A model generated the notes under the pieces. It was not told the origin of the DNA and did not search any database. It saw nothing but the letters and a program-made list of their open reading frames with translations. From Alteromonas sp. M12 (lineage in GTDB: Bacteria; Pseudomonadota; Gammaproteobacteria; Enterobacterales; Alteromonadaceae): DNA of 64,000 nt. The stretch covers positions 4,712,001 through 4,776,000 of the forward strand of contig NZ_CP144164.1 in the NCBI RefSeq assembly GCF_037478005.1, written 5' to 3'. The translations under genes and the position numbers were made by a program. Below, one piece after another: positions 9,284-16,330 of the stretch; the stretch's first letter is position 1; the number at the start of each line of letters is the position of its first letter.

Positions 9284-9874
9284 CAAATTTTCGATAGTAA
9301 GTGCCCGCTTATTAATCCACATATTAAGGGTCGCCGCTACGCTTCGCACGTCATAGAGTGCGTTGTGAATGTGGCCCTGTAATGTTAATCCATGAAAATT
9401 AGCCAGCGCACCGCTGGACTGCTCGAAACCCGCCAAACCTAATTTACGCGCGATAAATTGTAAATTATGAAAACCTTGCTGAAACTCTGGCAGCTCAACA
9501 GCATACAATTTGCAATTTTGTTGCAACACAGACAGATCATTGCCCCAAGAATACACTGGGAGTTTCCCCTGCCGACAAAAGTGATGGAACTGCGTCAATG
9601 CAGATGCGAAGTCTACGCCCAGTTCGTCAATCATGTTCTGTTCAATACCAGTTAGGTCTGTAATGTAATCACTGAGTTGCGGATTGATGGTTGGCTTTAT
9701 CAACTCATTGAAGCTAGCTAATATGGAAACTGAAGATGCGGATACAGAGAGTTTTACTGCGGCCAGCTGAATCAACTCCCGTTGCTCCCAGCTTTTTGAC
9801 CAGTTGCGCTGTTTCGACCCAACCCAAGCGGTAAATTCAGTATCAAAAAGCACGCATTCAAAAACTTGCATCAA
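9263..9874 (-). CDS. DEDDh 3'-5' exonuclease domain protein
   Basis: A 203-residue single-domain exonuclease of the DEDDh (DnaQ/KapD/RNase T) superfamily. The first metal-binding motif is LFDTEFTAW (Asp and Glu near residues 11-13), the middle Asp lies in YSWGNDLSVLQ near residue 110, and the last motif HNALYDVRSVA supplies the His and Asp near residues 170-175. It is therefore likely an active nuclease on DNA or RNA 3' ends. It stands alone, convergent with purD-VF530 and divergent from the ion-channel gene. It could be a KapD-like RNA exonuclease; the substrate cannot be inferred. Confidence 0.82.
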   Translation of the reverse strand: MMQVFECVLFDTEFTAWVGSKQRNWSKSWEQRELIQLAAVKLSVSASSVSILASFNELIKPTINPQLSDYITDLTGIEQNMIDELGVDFASALTQFHHFCRQGKLPVYSWGNDLSVLQQNCKLYAVELPEFQQGFHNLQFIARKLGLAGFEQSSGALANFHGLTLQGHIHNALYDVRSVAATLNMWINKRALTIENLLFAEGR

Positions 9875-9946
9875 TCTCCACAGAGCATATAGTTAAATTA
9901 GTCTATAAACTTATAATGTAGTACAAATGCACAAAGTCAAATTATT

Positions 9947-10375
9947 ATGTTAAACCAGATTGTAATAGGTTCTGTCATCATCATTTTGACGATTATCGTT
10001 CAAGTGATTTTTTTAGGTATTTTATCATCTCGTTTTGATCAAATACGTAAAATGGATTCCAAAGATTATAGACATATTAAAAGCCCCATTATCATTATAC
10101 TGTCGGTCCTATGGATAGTGCTGGGGCTGACCATAGACATGTGGATTTGGGCTTTTGCATTTCTGTTAGTTGGCGAATTTAGTGAATTGGAAGAATCCCT
10201 TTATTTTGCCATCGCGTCCTTCACAACCCTTGGATTTGGAGATGTGATTTTAAGCCAACAATGGCGAATTATGGGCGCACTCAGCGCGGTAAATGGGCTT
10301 CTTGTGTTCGGACTGAACGCCGCATTTCTAGTGGAGCTGATGGGCATAACCTGGGGTAAGTCCAGACGTAAATAG
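9947..10375 (+). CDS. Small two-pore-helix ion channel (Ion_trans_2 type)
   Basis: A 142-residue inner-membrane protein with hydrophobic segments at about 4-27, 47-66 and 113-131, and a re-entrant pore loop between the last two. The loop contains SFTTLGFGDVIL, close to the potassium-channel selectivity signature TxGYGD but with Phe in place of Tyr (TLGFGD). There is no RCK or cyclic-nucleotide domain, so gating is unknown. Family members of this size are common in marine gammaproteobacteria and are labelled ion channel or potassium channel. It is 26 bp upstream of a cupin gene on the same strand. Confidence 0.75.
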   Translation: MLNQIVIGSVIIILTIIVQVIFLGILSSRFDQIRKMDSKDYRHIKSPIIIILSVLWIVLGLTIDMWIWAFAFLLVGEFSELEESLYFAIASFTTLGFGDVILSQQWRIMGALSAVNGLLVFGLNAAFLVELMGITWGKSRRK

Positions 10376-10401
10376 AAATAAAGACACTAGGGGAAATTGA
10401 A

Positions 10402-10794
10402 GTGCAAACAAAAACACTATTTGAAATCTTTGCTGTTATAAAACCAGATCTCAGCGTCACCACAAAAAATCTTAGCGATTCAATTTACCAAGAATTAGAC
10501 GATGAGTTTTCCTCTTTTAAAGGTCATTCACTAGTCTCTGCTCATGAGTTTAATGAAAACTGGCAATCTTGGGAAAGGCACCCAGCAGGGGATGAAATAG
10601 TCATACTTTTATCTGGTCAATGTGAATTAATCATCCGCTTTGATAAAAAACAGCAACAGCGTGTTTTGAGCCAACAAGGTGACTATGTCGTGATTCCAAA
10701 AAATCATTGGCATACGGCGCGGATATCTACTCCCACTCGCGTATTGTTTATCACTCCAGGGCAAGGAACGCAAAATACGACAACACCTTTTTAA
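10402..10794 (+). CDS. Cupin domain protein
   Basis: A 130-residue single-cupin protein. The barrel is seen in AGDEIVILLSGQCELII, QQRVLSQQGDYVVIPKNHWHTARI and RVLFITPGQGTQN; His and Glu positions typical of metal binding are partly present (HPAGDE and HWHTA). Translation starts at GTG, with AGGGGA about 7 bp upstream. Its function is not known: small cupins bind metals or small molecules, and many are regulators or isomerases. The short gap after the ion channel suggests a shared transcript. Confidence 0.75.
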   Translation: MQTKTLFEIFAVIKPDLSVTTKNLSDSIYQELDDEFSSFKGHSLVSAHEFNENWQSWERHPAGDEIVILLSGQCELIIRFDKKQQQRVLSQQGDYVVIPKNHWHTARISTPTRVLFITPGQGTQNTTTPF

Positions 10795-10825
10795 GACAAA
10801 ATTCGAATTGAATTAAATTTTGTCT
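10794..10825. repeat. Inverted repeat at the end of the cupin gene
   Basis: Perfect 10-bp inverted repeat AGACAAAATT/AATTTTGTCT beginning at the cupin stop codon. There is no T-run after it, so it may be a weak terminator or a protein-binding dyad upstream of the kinase gene. Confidence 0.4.
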
Positions 10826-10895
10826 AAGTAAATGACTTGACCATTGGCCTTAGCTTGCTTATAAATAGTGGTCCTTACTCCTCAAAACGTTCACT

Positions 10896-11798
10896 ATGTC
10901 TGTAAAACATCCAATTATTGCAATAACAGGTTCCTCTGGAGCAGGTACAACTACGACGACCAATGCCATCAGGCATATTTTTCGTAATTTAGCTGTCAAT
11001 GCGGCCTCTGTGGCGGGCGATAGTTTTCACCGTTTCACTCGTCCTGAAATGGAAGTTGAAATACGTAAAGCGCAAGAACAGGGGCGGCATATTAGTTATT
11101 TTGGTCCAAAAGCCAATGACTTCATTATGCTCGAAAAACTGTTCGCTCAATATGGAGAAACAGGCTCGGGTCAGCATCGCCAATATTTGCACACATTTGA
11201 CGAAGCGGTGCCGTTCAATCAAATGCCTGGAACATTTACGCCGTGGCAAGATTTACCCGCAAACACCGACTTATTATTTTATGAAGGGTTACACGGAGGC
11301 GTTACCACTCCCGAAGCCGACGTGGCTAAACACGTTGATTTGCTGGTAGGCATGGTACCCATTGTGAACCTAGAGTGGATCCAAAAAATTATTAGGGATA
11401 CCACTGACCGAGGTCATACCCGTGAAGCTGTGATGAGCAGTATTGTGCGAAGTTTAGAAGACTACTTTCACTATATAACCCCACAGTTTTCTAATACCCA
11501 TGTGAATTTTCAGCGGGTTCCTACAGTTGATACCAGCAATCCATTCAGTGCGCGAGAAATTCCGACCCAAGACGAAAGTTTTGTAGTGGTTAGATTCCGC
11601 CGCGAAATGAAAAATGTAGACTTCCCGTATTTGTTAAAAATGATCGATGGCTCTTTCATGTCGAGAATTAACACATTCGTGGTACCTGGCGGAAAAATGG
11701 GTCTGGCAATGGAATTGATCTTGTCGCCACTTATTGAAGAATTATTGGAACGTAAACGTAAAGCCGGTTTCCAAATGGATTGGGTGACGAATAAGTAG
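10896..11798 (+). CDS. prkB: Phosphoribulokinase-like kinase PrkB
   Basis: A 300-residue P-loop kinase of the PRK/uridine kinase superfamily, close to E. coli PrkB (YhfP). The Walker A motif GSSGAGTTT lies near residue 12, and further family segments are DSFHRFTRPEM, YFGPKANDF, LLFYEGLHGG (Walker B region) and IQKIIRDTTDRG. It lacks the rest of a Calvin cycle in this window and the organism is presumably heterotrophic, so the substrate is unlikely to be ribulose-5-phosphate for CO2 fixation; the true substrate is unknown. The stop codon overlaps the GTG start of the downstream oxidoreductase by 1 bp, so the two are translationally coupled. Confidence 0.88.
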   Translation: MSVKHPIIAITGSSGAGTTTTTNAIRHIFRNLAVNAASVAGDSFHRFTRPEMEVEIRKAQEQGRHISYFGPKANDFIMLEKLFAQYGETGSGQHRQYLHTFDEAVPFNQMPGTFTPWQDLPANTDLLFYEGLHGGVTTPEADVAKHVDLLVGMVPIVNLEWIQKIIRDTTDRGHTREAVMSSIVRSLEDYFHYITPQFSNTHVNFQRVPTVDTSNPFSAREIPTQDESFVVVRFRREMKNVDFPYLLKMIDGSFMSRINTFVVPGGKMGLAMELILSPLIEELLERKRKAGFQMDWVTNK

Positions 11799-12781
11799 TG
11801 CACGATTCAACCAATTCGCTCCGTTGGGGAATAATTGGATGTGGCAATGTCTGTGAAAAGAAAAGTGCTCCGGCTTACCAACAGGTCGACGGCTTTAGGC
11901 TACAAGGAGTAAGTGCTCGCACACCTGGAAAAGCATTAGATTTCGCAACACGACATAATGTACCCAATCATTATACATCTGCACAAGCACTCATAGATGA
12001 TCCCAATATAGACGCCGTTTACATAGCAACTCCACCTGACAGTCACTGTGAGTTAGCATTAAAAGTCGCCAGCGCAAATAAAATTTGCTGTATAGAAAAA
12101 CCGATGGCATTAAACTTCCGTCAATGCCAACAAATAGAGCGCACCTTTGAAACTCAAAAGCTGGCGCTTTTTGTTGCTTATTATCGCCGTTCATTACCTG
12201 GTTTTGTGCAAATTAAACAAGCAATAAGTAGCGGCAAAATCGGTCAAATTAGACAAGTTTCATGGCATTACAGTAGACCGCCATCAGATAATGATCTACG
12301 CCAAAAACCAAACTGGCGCACAGACAAAAATGTTGCCATTGGTGGGTACTTCGAAGATCTTGCCAGTCACGGTTTAGATATCCTTAGCTTTCTTCTTGGA
12401 AGGGTTCAACACGCACAAGGGATTTGTACGAATCAACAGGGGCTATACACTGCCCATGACGCTATTGTGGCTAACCTGCTGTTTGAAAACGGTGTGACAG
12501 GCAACGCTAGTTGGAATTTTGCTAGTCACCTTTATCAGGATAAGGTGCAGGTTTTAGCTGATAAGGGCAGCATAGAGTTCGCCATTTTTGGTAATCAGCC
12601 GGCTAACATATATACCGAGGATGGCAATGAAACCCTAGCAATGCCGACGCCGGATCCAATTCAAGGTCCGTTTGTTCAAGCCATGGCCGACCATTTACGA
12701 GGCGTAAGCAAACATCCTAGCCAAGCTGCAAGCGCCAGCCACACTAATTGGATAATGGACAAAATTTTGGGTGTATCGTAA
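11798..12781 (+). CDS. Gfo/Idh/MocA family NAD(P)-dependent oxidoreductase
   Basis: A 327-residue dehydrogenase with an N-terminal Rossmann fold (WGIIGCGNVCEKKSAPA, near residue 10), the AVYIATPPDSH strand and the catalytic EKPMAL motif near residue 100; the C-terminal sugar-binding domain follows (YFEDLASHGLDIL). Members oxidise or reduce sugars, inositols or related polyols. Translation starts at GTG overlapping the prkB stop by 1 bp. The coupling to a PRK-type kinase suggests a shared sugar or polyol substrate, but this is inference. Confidence 0.88.
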   Translation: MHDSTNSLRWGIIGCGNVCEKKSAPAYQQVDGFRLQGVSARTPGKALDFATRHNVPNHYTSAQALIDDPNIDAVYIATPPDSHCELALKVASANKICCIEKPMALNFRQCQQIERTFETQKLALFVAYYRRSLPGFVQIKQAISSGKIGQIRQVSWHYSRPPSDNDLRQKPNWRTDKNVAIGGYFEDLASHGLDILSFLLGRVQHAQGICTNQQGLYTAHDAIVANLLFENGVTGNASWNFASHLYQDKVQVLADKGSIEFAIFGNQPANIYTEDGNETLAMPTPDPIQGPFVQAMADHLRGVSKHPSQAASASHTNWIMDKILGVS

Positions 12782-12950
12782 AAAAGTGACTCTAACAATC
12801 ACAGCGATTCAGTAATTTACCGCGCTGAAATCCCTCCCACAAACAATTTGTAACACTCCACTTAACATTGTTACTTAGCTAATCTTTTGAATTCCCTACT
12901 ATTCATTTATAGTGGTGTGATATTCGGTTTATTTCCTTTTGGGGCTCGAC

Positions 12951-13673
12951 ATGGGACAAGAAACACAAAAAGTATTGGTTGTTGATGATGATATGCGCCT
13001 GCGAAGCTTACTTGAACGCTATTTAGTAGAGCAGGGATATCAAGTGCGTTCAGCCGCCAACTCTGAGCAGATGGATCGTCTTTTGGAACGTGAAAACTTT
13101 CATTTGTTGGTACTCGATTTAATGTTACCCGGTGAAGATGGCCTATCGATCTGTCGTCGTTTACGTCAAAAAGAAAACGAAATACCGATTATTATGCTAA
13201 CTGCAAAAGGTGACGAAGTAGACCGTATAATTGGGTTGGAGATGGGCGCTGACGACTACCTACCTAAACCATTTAATCCACGGGAATTATTAGCCCGAGC
13301 AAAAGCCGTATTGCGTCGTAAAACCAATGAAGCGCCTGGCGCGCCCTCGATGGAAATGCAGGTGGTGGAGTTTGGTAAATACAAATTAAACCTAGCTACC
13401 CGTGAAATGTTTTCAGATGGCGAAGCGATCACCCTAACAAGTGGCGAATTTGCAGTGTTAAAATCCTTGGTTACTCATCCCAGAGAACCTTTGTCTAGAG
13501 ACAAGCTAATGAATTTGGCCAGAGGCCGTGATTACAGCGCATTGGAGCGCAGTATTGATGTGCAAGTTTCTCGTTTACGCCGCATGTTGGAAATAGATCC
13601 GGCTAACCCTCGCTACATTCAAACCGTTTGGGGGTTAGGATATGTGTTTGTTCCCGATGGCGAAGCACAGTAA
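12951..13673 (+). CDS. ompR: Two-component response regulator OmpR
   Basis: DNA-binding response regulator of osmotic and envelope adaptation. The receiver domain (about residues 6-120) has the acidic pocket VVDDD, the phospho-acceptor Asp56 in LDLMLPGEDG and the Lys of YLPKPFNPREL; the winged-helix output domain (about 135-235) ends in YIQTVWGLGYVFVPDG, as in E. coli OmpR. The ATG at 12951 with GGGG about 7 bp upstream was chosen; a TTG four codons earlier keeps the frame but has no better site. The sensor kinase gene follows after 39 bp. Confidence 0.95.
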   Translation: MGQETQKVLVVDDDMRLRSLLERYLVEQGYQVRSAANSEQMDRLLERENFHLLVLDLMLPGEDGLSICRRLRQKENEIPIIMLTAKGDEVDRIIGLEMGADDYLPKPFNPRELLARAKAVLRRKTNEAPGAPSMEMQVVEFGKYKLNLATREMFSDGEAITLTSGEFAVLKSLVTHPREPLSRDKLMNLARGRDYSALERSIDVQVSRLRRMLEIDPANPRYIQTVWGLGYVFVPDGEAQ

Positions 13674-13712
13674 TTGCCCCAACTCATTAATATCTGGGTT
13701 GAATAGTCACTG

Positions 13713-15005
13713 GTGAGAATCTTTCCTAAAAGCGCATTTGGCCAAACCGTTTTATTAATTGGCGTATTGTTACTGATTAATCAGGTAGTCTCTTATCTGT
13801 CAGTGACCTATTATTTTATTCGTCCAAATTATCAACAGATAAACTCGTTAATCGCCAAACAAATTAACATGGTATTTTTGGAAGAGGTTGATTATCTCAA
13901 TCCGAAAACCCAAGACAATATCTTTAATGCCACAAACATTCGAATCTACACAGAAAAACAAGCCATTGAAAGTGGACTTCAACAGGCCATTTATTATCAA
14001 TTTTTCTCTCGACAAATTTCTGATTTACTCGGTGGAGAAGCAGACGTTAGGATCTCAGCCTCAGAGCCGTTCTTAATTTGGGTCAATCCTCCACAGGACT
14101 CTAACGTGTGGATATCCATTCCCATGGCTAGCTTCACTGAAGGCGATATATCCCCCTTAACTATTTATTTGATAGTAATCGGTATTTTGAGTGTGGCAGG
14201 TGGTTGGATTTTTGTTCGCCGCTTGAATAAACCGATTCACGCATTACAGGTTGCCGCATTAGAGGTGGCAAAAGGTAACGTGCCAGCGCCATTGAAAGAG
14301 CAAGGTGCAAGCGAACTGATTGCGGTAACCAGTGCATTTAATCAAATGTCTAAGGGAATTAAGCAGTTAGAGGATGACAGAGCATTATTAACCGCGGGTA
14401 TTTCACATGATCTGCGCACGCCGTTGACACGAATACGTTTAGCCAGTGAAATGCTACCTGATGAACAATTATGGATAAAAGAAGGCATTGTTCACGACAT
14501 CGAAGACATGAACGACATTATCGATCAATTTATTGATTATGTTCGACAAGATACGCGGGAGCGTCGTGAAAAATTGTCGTTAAACGAATTGATTGAAGAT
14601 GTGGTTCAAGCCCGTAATATTCAAGAAAATCACCATATCGATACCCACTTATCTGAATTACCAATGCTGATGATTCGACGAGTCGCAATCAAACGCGTAC
14701 TAGATAACCTGATTGAAAATGCGTTTCGTTATGGCAGTCAAAATATTCTGATTACCAGCGGACATGACAAACGCAACAGACAAGTATTTTTTGAGGTGCG
14801 AGATTACGGTCCAGGTATCCCTGAAGAAAATATTGAAGACTTATTTCAGCCTTTTACTCAAGGGGATAAAGCCAGAGGTAGTGGCGGTTCTGGACTGGGA
14901 TTGGCAATTATCAAACGTATTGTAGGGCTGCATAAAGGTAAAATCGAACTCAGTAATCATTCTGAAGGTGGGCTGCGGGCAAGAGTCACCTTACCGACGG
15001 ATTAA
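13713..15005 (+). CDS. envZ: Osmosensor histidine kinase EnvZ
   Basis: Inner-membrane sensor kinase partner of OmpR. The 430-residue protein has a first membrane segment (about residues 10-33), a periplasmic domain to about 145, a second membrane segment (about 150-170), a HAMP linker, the dimerisation/phospho-acceptor helix with His232 in [12 protein letters not shown], and an ATPase domain with N, G1 and G2 boxes ([29 protein letters not shown]). Translation starts at GTG, 39 bp after ompR. The gene pair order is that of all enteric relatives; signal specificity in this species is not known. Confidence 0.95.
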   Translation: MRIFPKSAFGQTVLLIGVLLLINQVVSYLSVTYYFIRPNYQQINSLIAKQINMVFLEEVDYLNPKTQDNIFNATNIRIYTEKQAIESGLQQAIYYQFFSRQISDLLGGEADVRISASEPFLIWVNPPQDSNVWISIPMASFTEGDISPLTIYLIVIGILSVAGGWIFVRRLNKPIHALQVAALEVAKGNVPAPLKEQGASELIAVTSAFNQMSKGIKQLEDDRALLTAGISHDLRTPLTRIRLASEMLPDEQLWIKEGIVHDIEDMNDIIDQFIDYVRQDTRERREKLSLNELIEDVVQARNIQENHHIDTHLSELPMLMIRRVAIKRVLDNLIENAFRYGSQNILITSGHDKRNRQVFFEVRDYGPGIPEENIEDLFQPFTQGDKARGSGGSGLGLAIIKRIVGLHKGKIELSNHSEGGLRARVTLPTD

Positions 15006-15072
15006 CCCTGAAACCATTGGCAAATCGATGGATGATGCAAGCTTTAAATCCTTTGCTCTAATAATTCAAGGC

Positions 15073-15107
15073 AGTAGGTTTGTTGTCATGTTTACAACAA
15101 CCCTACT
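15073..15107 (+). terminator. Long inverted repeat after envZ, possible terminator
   Basis: Two 14-bp arms (AGTAGGTTTGTTGT and ACAACAACCCTACT) pair with a single mismatch around a 7-nt loop. It lies between convergent envZ and the repeat-protein gene; no strong T-run on either side, so efficiency is uncertain. Confidence 0.45.
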
Positions 15108-15158
15108 CCTTGGTATGACCGCCAATCTCGGTGTTTTATTGGGTGCTTCTAGCTTGCC

Positions 15159-16139
15159 CTAATCGCCAACAATAGCGCGATAACTATGAGCAAAATTTGC
15201 AGGTAAAATAACGTCTCCCGCATCGAAAACAGTTCCATCGCTGGCTTGCCATTTTAGTGCTTTACCGGTGCTTGAACCCTTTGGTAAAACAAAGCTGTTC
15301 AAATCACTGTTAATTTTAAAAATATCTTCCCCAATGAACCTCAAGCCAGCAGGCAAATCCACATGGCTTAGGCGGTTAGCAAGAAACGCTTTGTGCCCAA
15401 TGGAAGTAAGCCCAGCAGGTAGATCCACACTGGTTAAGCGGTTATCTCTAAACGCACTATCCGCAATCGACGTAAGCCCCGCAGGCAAGTCTACGCTGAT
15501 TAAGAAGTTTACATTAAACGCACTCTCCTCGATGGTCGTTATTCCAGCAGGCAACGTTAAATTGACTATGCGGTTATTTTGGAACGCAAAATCACCAATG
15601 GATGTAACCCCAGCGGGCAAATCCACGGTGATGAGGCTGTTATCTCGAAATGCGCTGCTCTGAACCGACGTCAGCCCAGCAGGCCATGTCACGCTGATTA
15701 TGCTATTGGTGGCAAACGCGCTTTGTTCGATAGTGGTCAGCCCTTCAGGCAAATCCACACTGGTTATATTGTTGAACTCAAAAGCAGCATCGCCAATGGA
15801 TGTCAGCCCAGCGGGTAATTCTATTTTGCTTATGCGGTTATTCTGAAAAGCGAATTCGCCGATGGATTTAAGCCCGGCAGGAAAAACCACACTGGTTAAG
15901 CCATTTGCTTGAAAGGCATTACCGCCAATCCCCTTTATCTTTTGTCCGTCGAGCATGTCAGGAATAATAATATCCGGTTGATGATTATTGCCATTAATGT
16001 CAGTAAGAATAGATGAGGTAATTATTCCATCGACTACCGTCACATCTGTTGTTTTGAGGGTATAAGGTGTTTGTGAATTGGCTACAAAACTGAGTGCAAA
16101 CAAAACGATTGCACTGAATATCATTCTACTCATCTTCAT
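15159..16139 (-). CDS. Exported BspA-type leucine-rich repeat protein (LRR_5)
   Basis: A 326-residue secreted protein: signal peptide at about 1-22 (ending VANSQ), a short lead region, then ten consecutive repeats of exactly 22 residues (about 68-287), with consensus LTSIGDxAFxxNxLTSVDLPAG, followed by a short unique tail. This is the LRR_5 or BspA-like solenoid known from surface proteins of Treponema, Bacteroides and Trichomonas and scattered marine bacteria, usually for binding proteins or surfaces. No anchor or sorting tail is evident. Several repeats are also close at the DNA level (66-bp period), pointing to expansion by duplication. It lies downstream of a TonB-dependent receptor gene on the same strand. 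Confidence 0.85.
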   Translation of the reverse strand: MKMSRMIFSAIVLFALSFVANSQTPYTLKTTDVTVVDGIITSSILTDINGNNHQPDIIIPDMLDGQKIKGIGGNAFQANGLTSVVFPAGLKSIGEFAFQNNRISKIELPAGLTSIGDAAFEFNNITSVDLPEGLTTIEQSAFATNSIISVTWPAGLTSVQSSAFRDNSLITVDLPAGVTSIGDFAFQNNRIVNLTLPAGITTIEESAFNVNFLISVDLPAGLTSIADSAFRDNRLTSVDLPAGLTSIGHKAFLANRLSHVDLPAGLRFIGEDIFKINSDLNSFVLPKGSSTGKALKWQASDGTVFDAGDVILPANFAHSYRAIVGD

Positions 16140-16252
16140 ATTCTATGATCTCCTGGTAAGCTGTATTTGAAGTGTTGGGAAGGTATCGCCTCTAGGCCAT
16201 ATCAATTTATTCGAGAACATAAAGTGCGATTTCAACTTCATGAAATGACTAT

Positions 16253-16287
16253 ATAATCGGGTCACATTTTCATATGAACCCGATTAT
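16253..16287 (-). terminator. Inverted repeat between the receptor and repeat-protein genes
   Basis: Perfect 10-bp stem ATAATCGGGT/ACCCGATTAT about 45 bp beyond the receptor stop codon. It is followed by ATATAG rather than a T-run in the minus direction, so it may only attenuate transcription into the LRR gene. Confidence 0.45.
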
Positions 16288-16330
16288 TCTCAATTAAATA
16301 TCAAATAGTTAAGGCTATTGAACTGACATT

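Noticed and set aside
12887..12913. Promoter of ompR (TTGAAT with TATAGT)
   Set aside because: The -10 is good but the spacing is 15 bp and the -35 is weak, so it is not listed as a feature.
14968..15162. A 64-codon frame starting inside the end of envZ
   Set aside because: Begins within envZ in another frame and runs through a hairpin; no ribosome site or family features.
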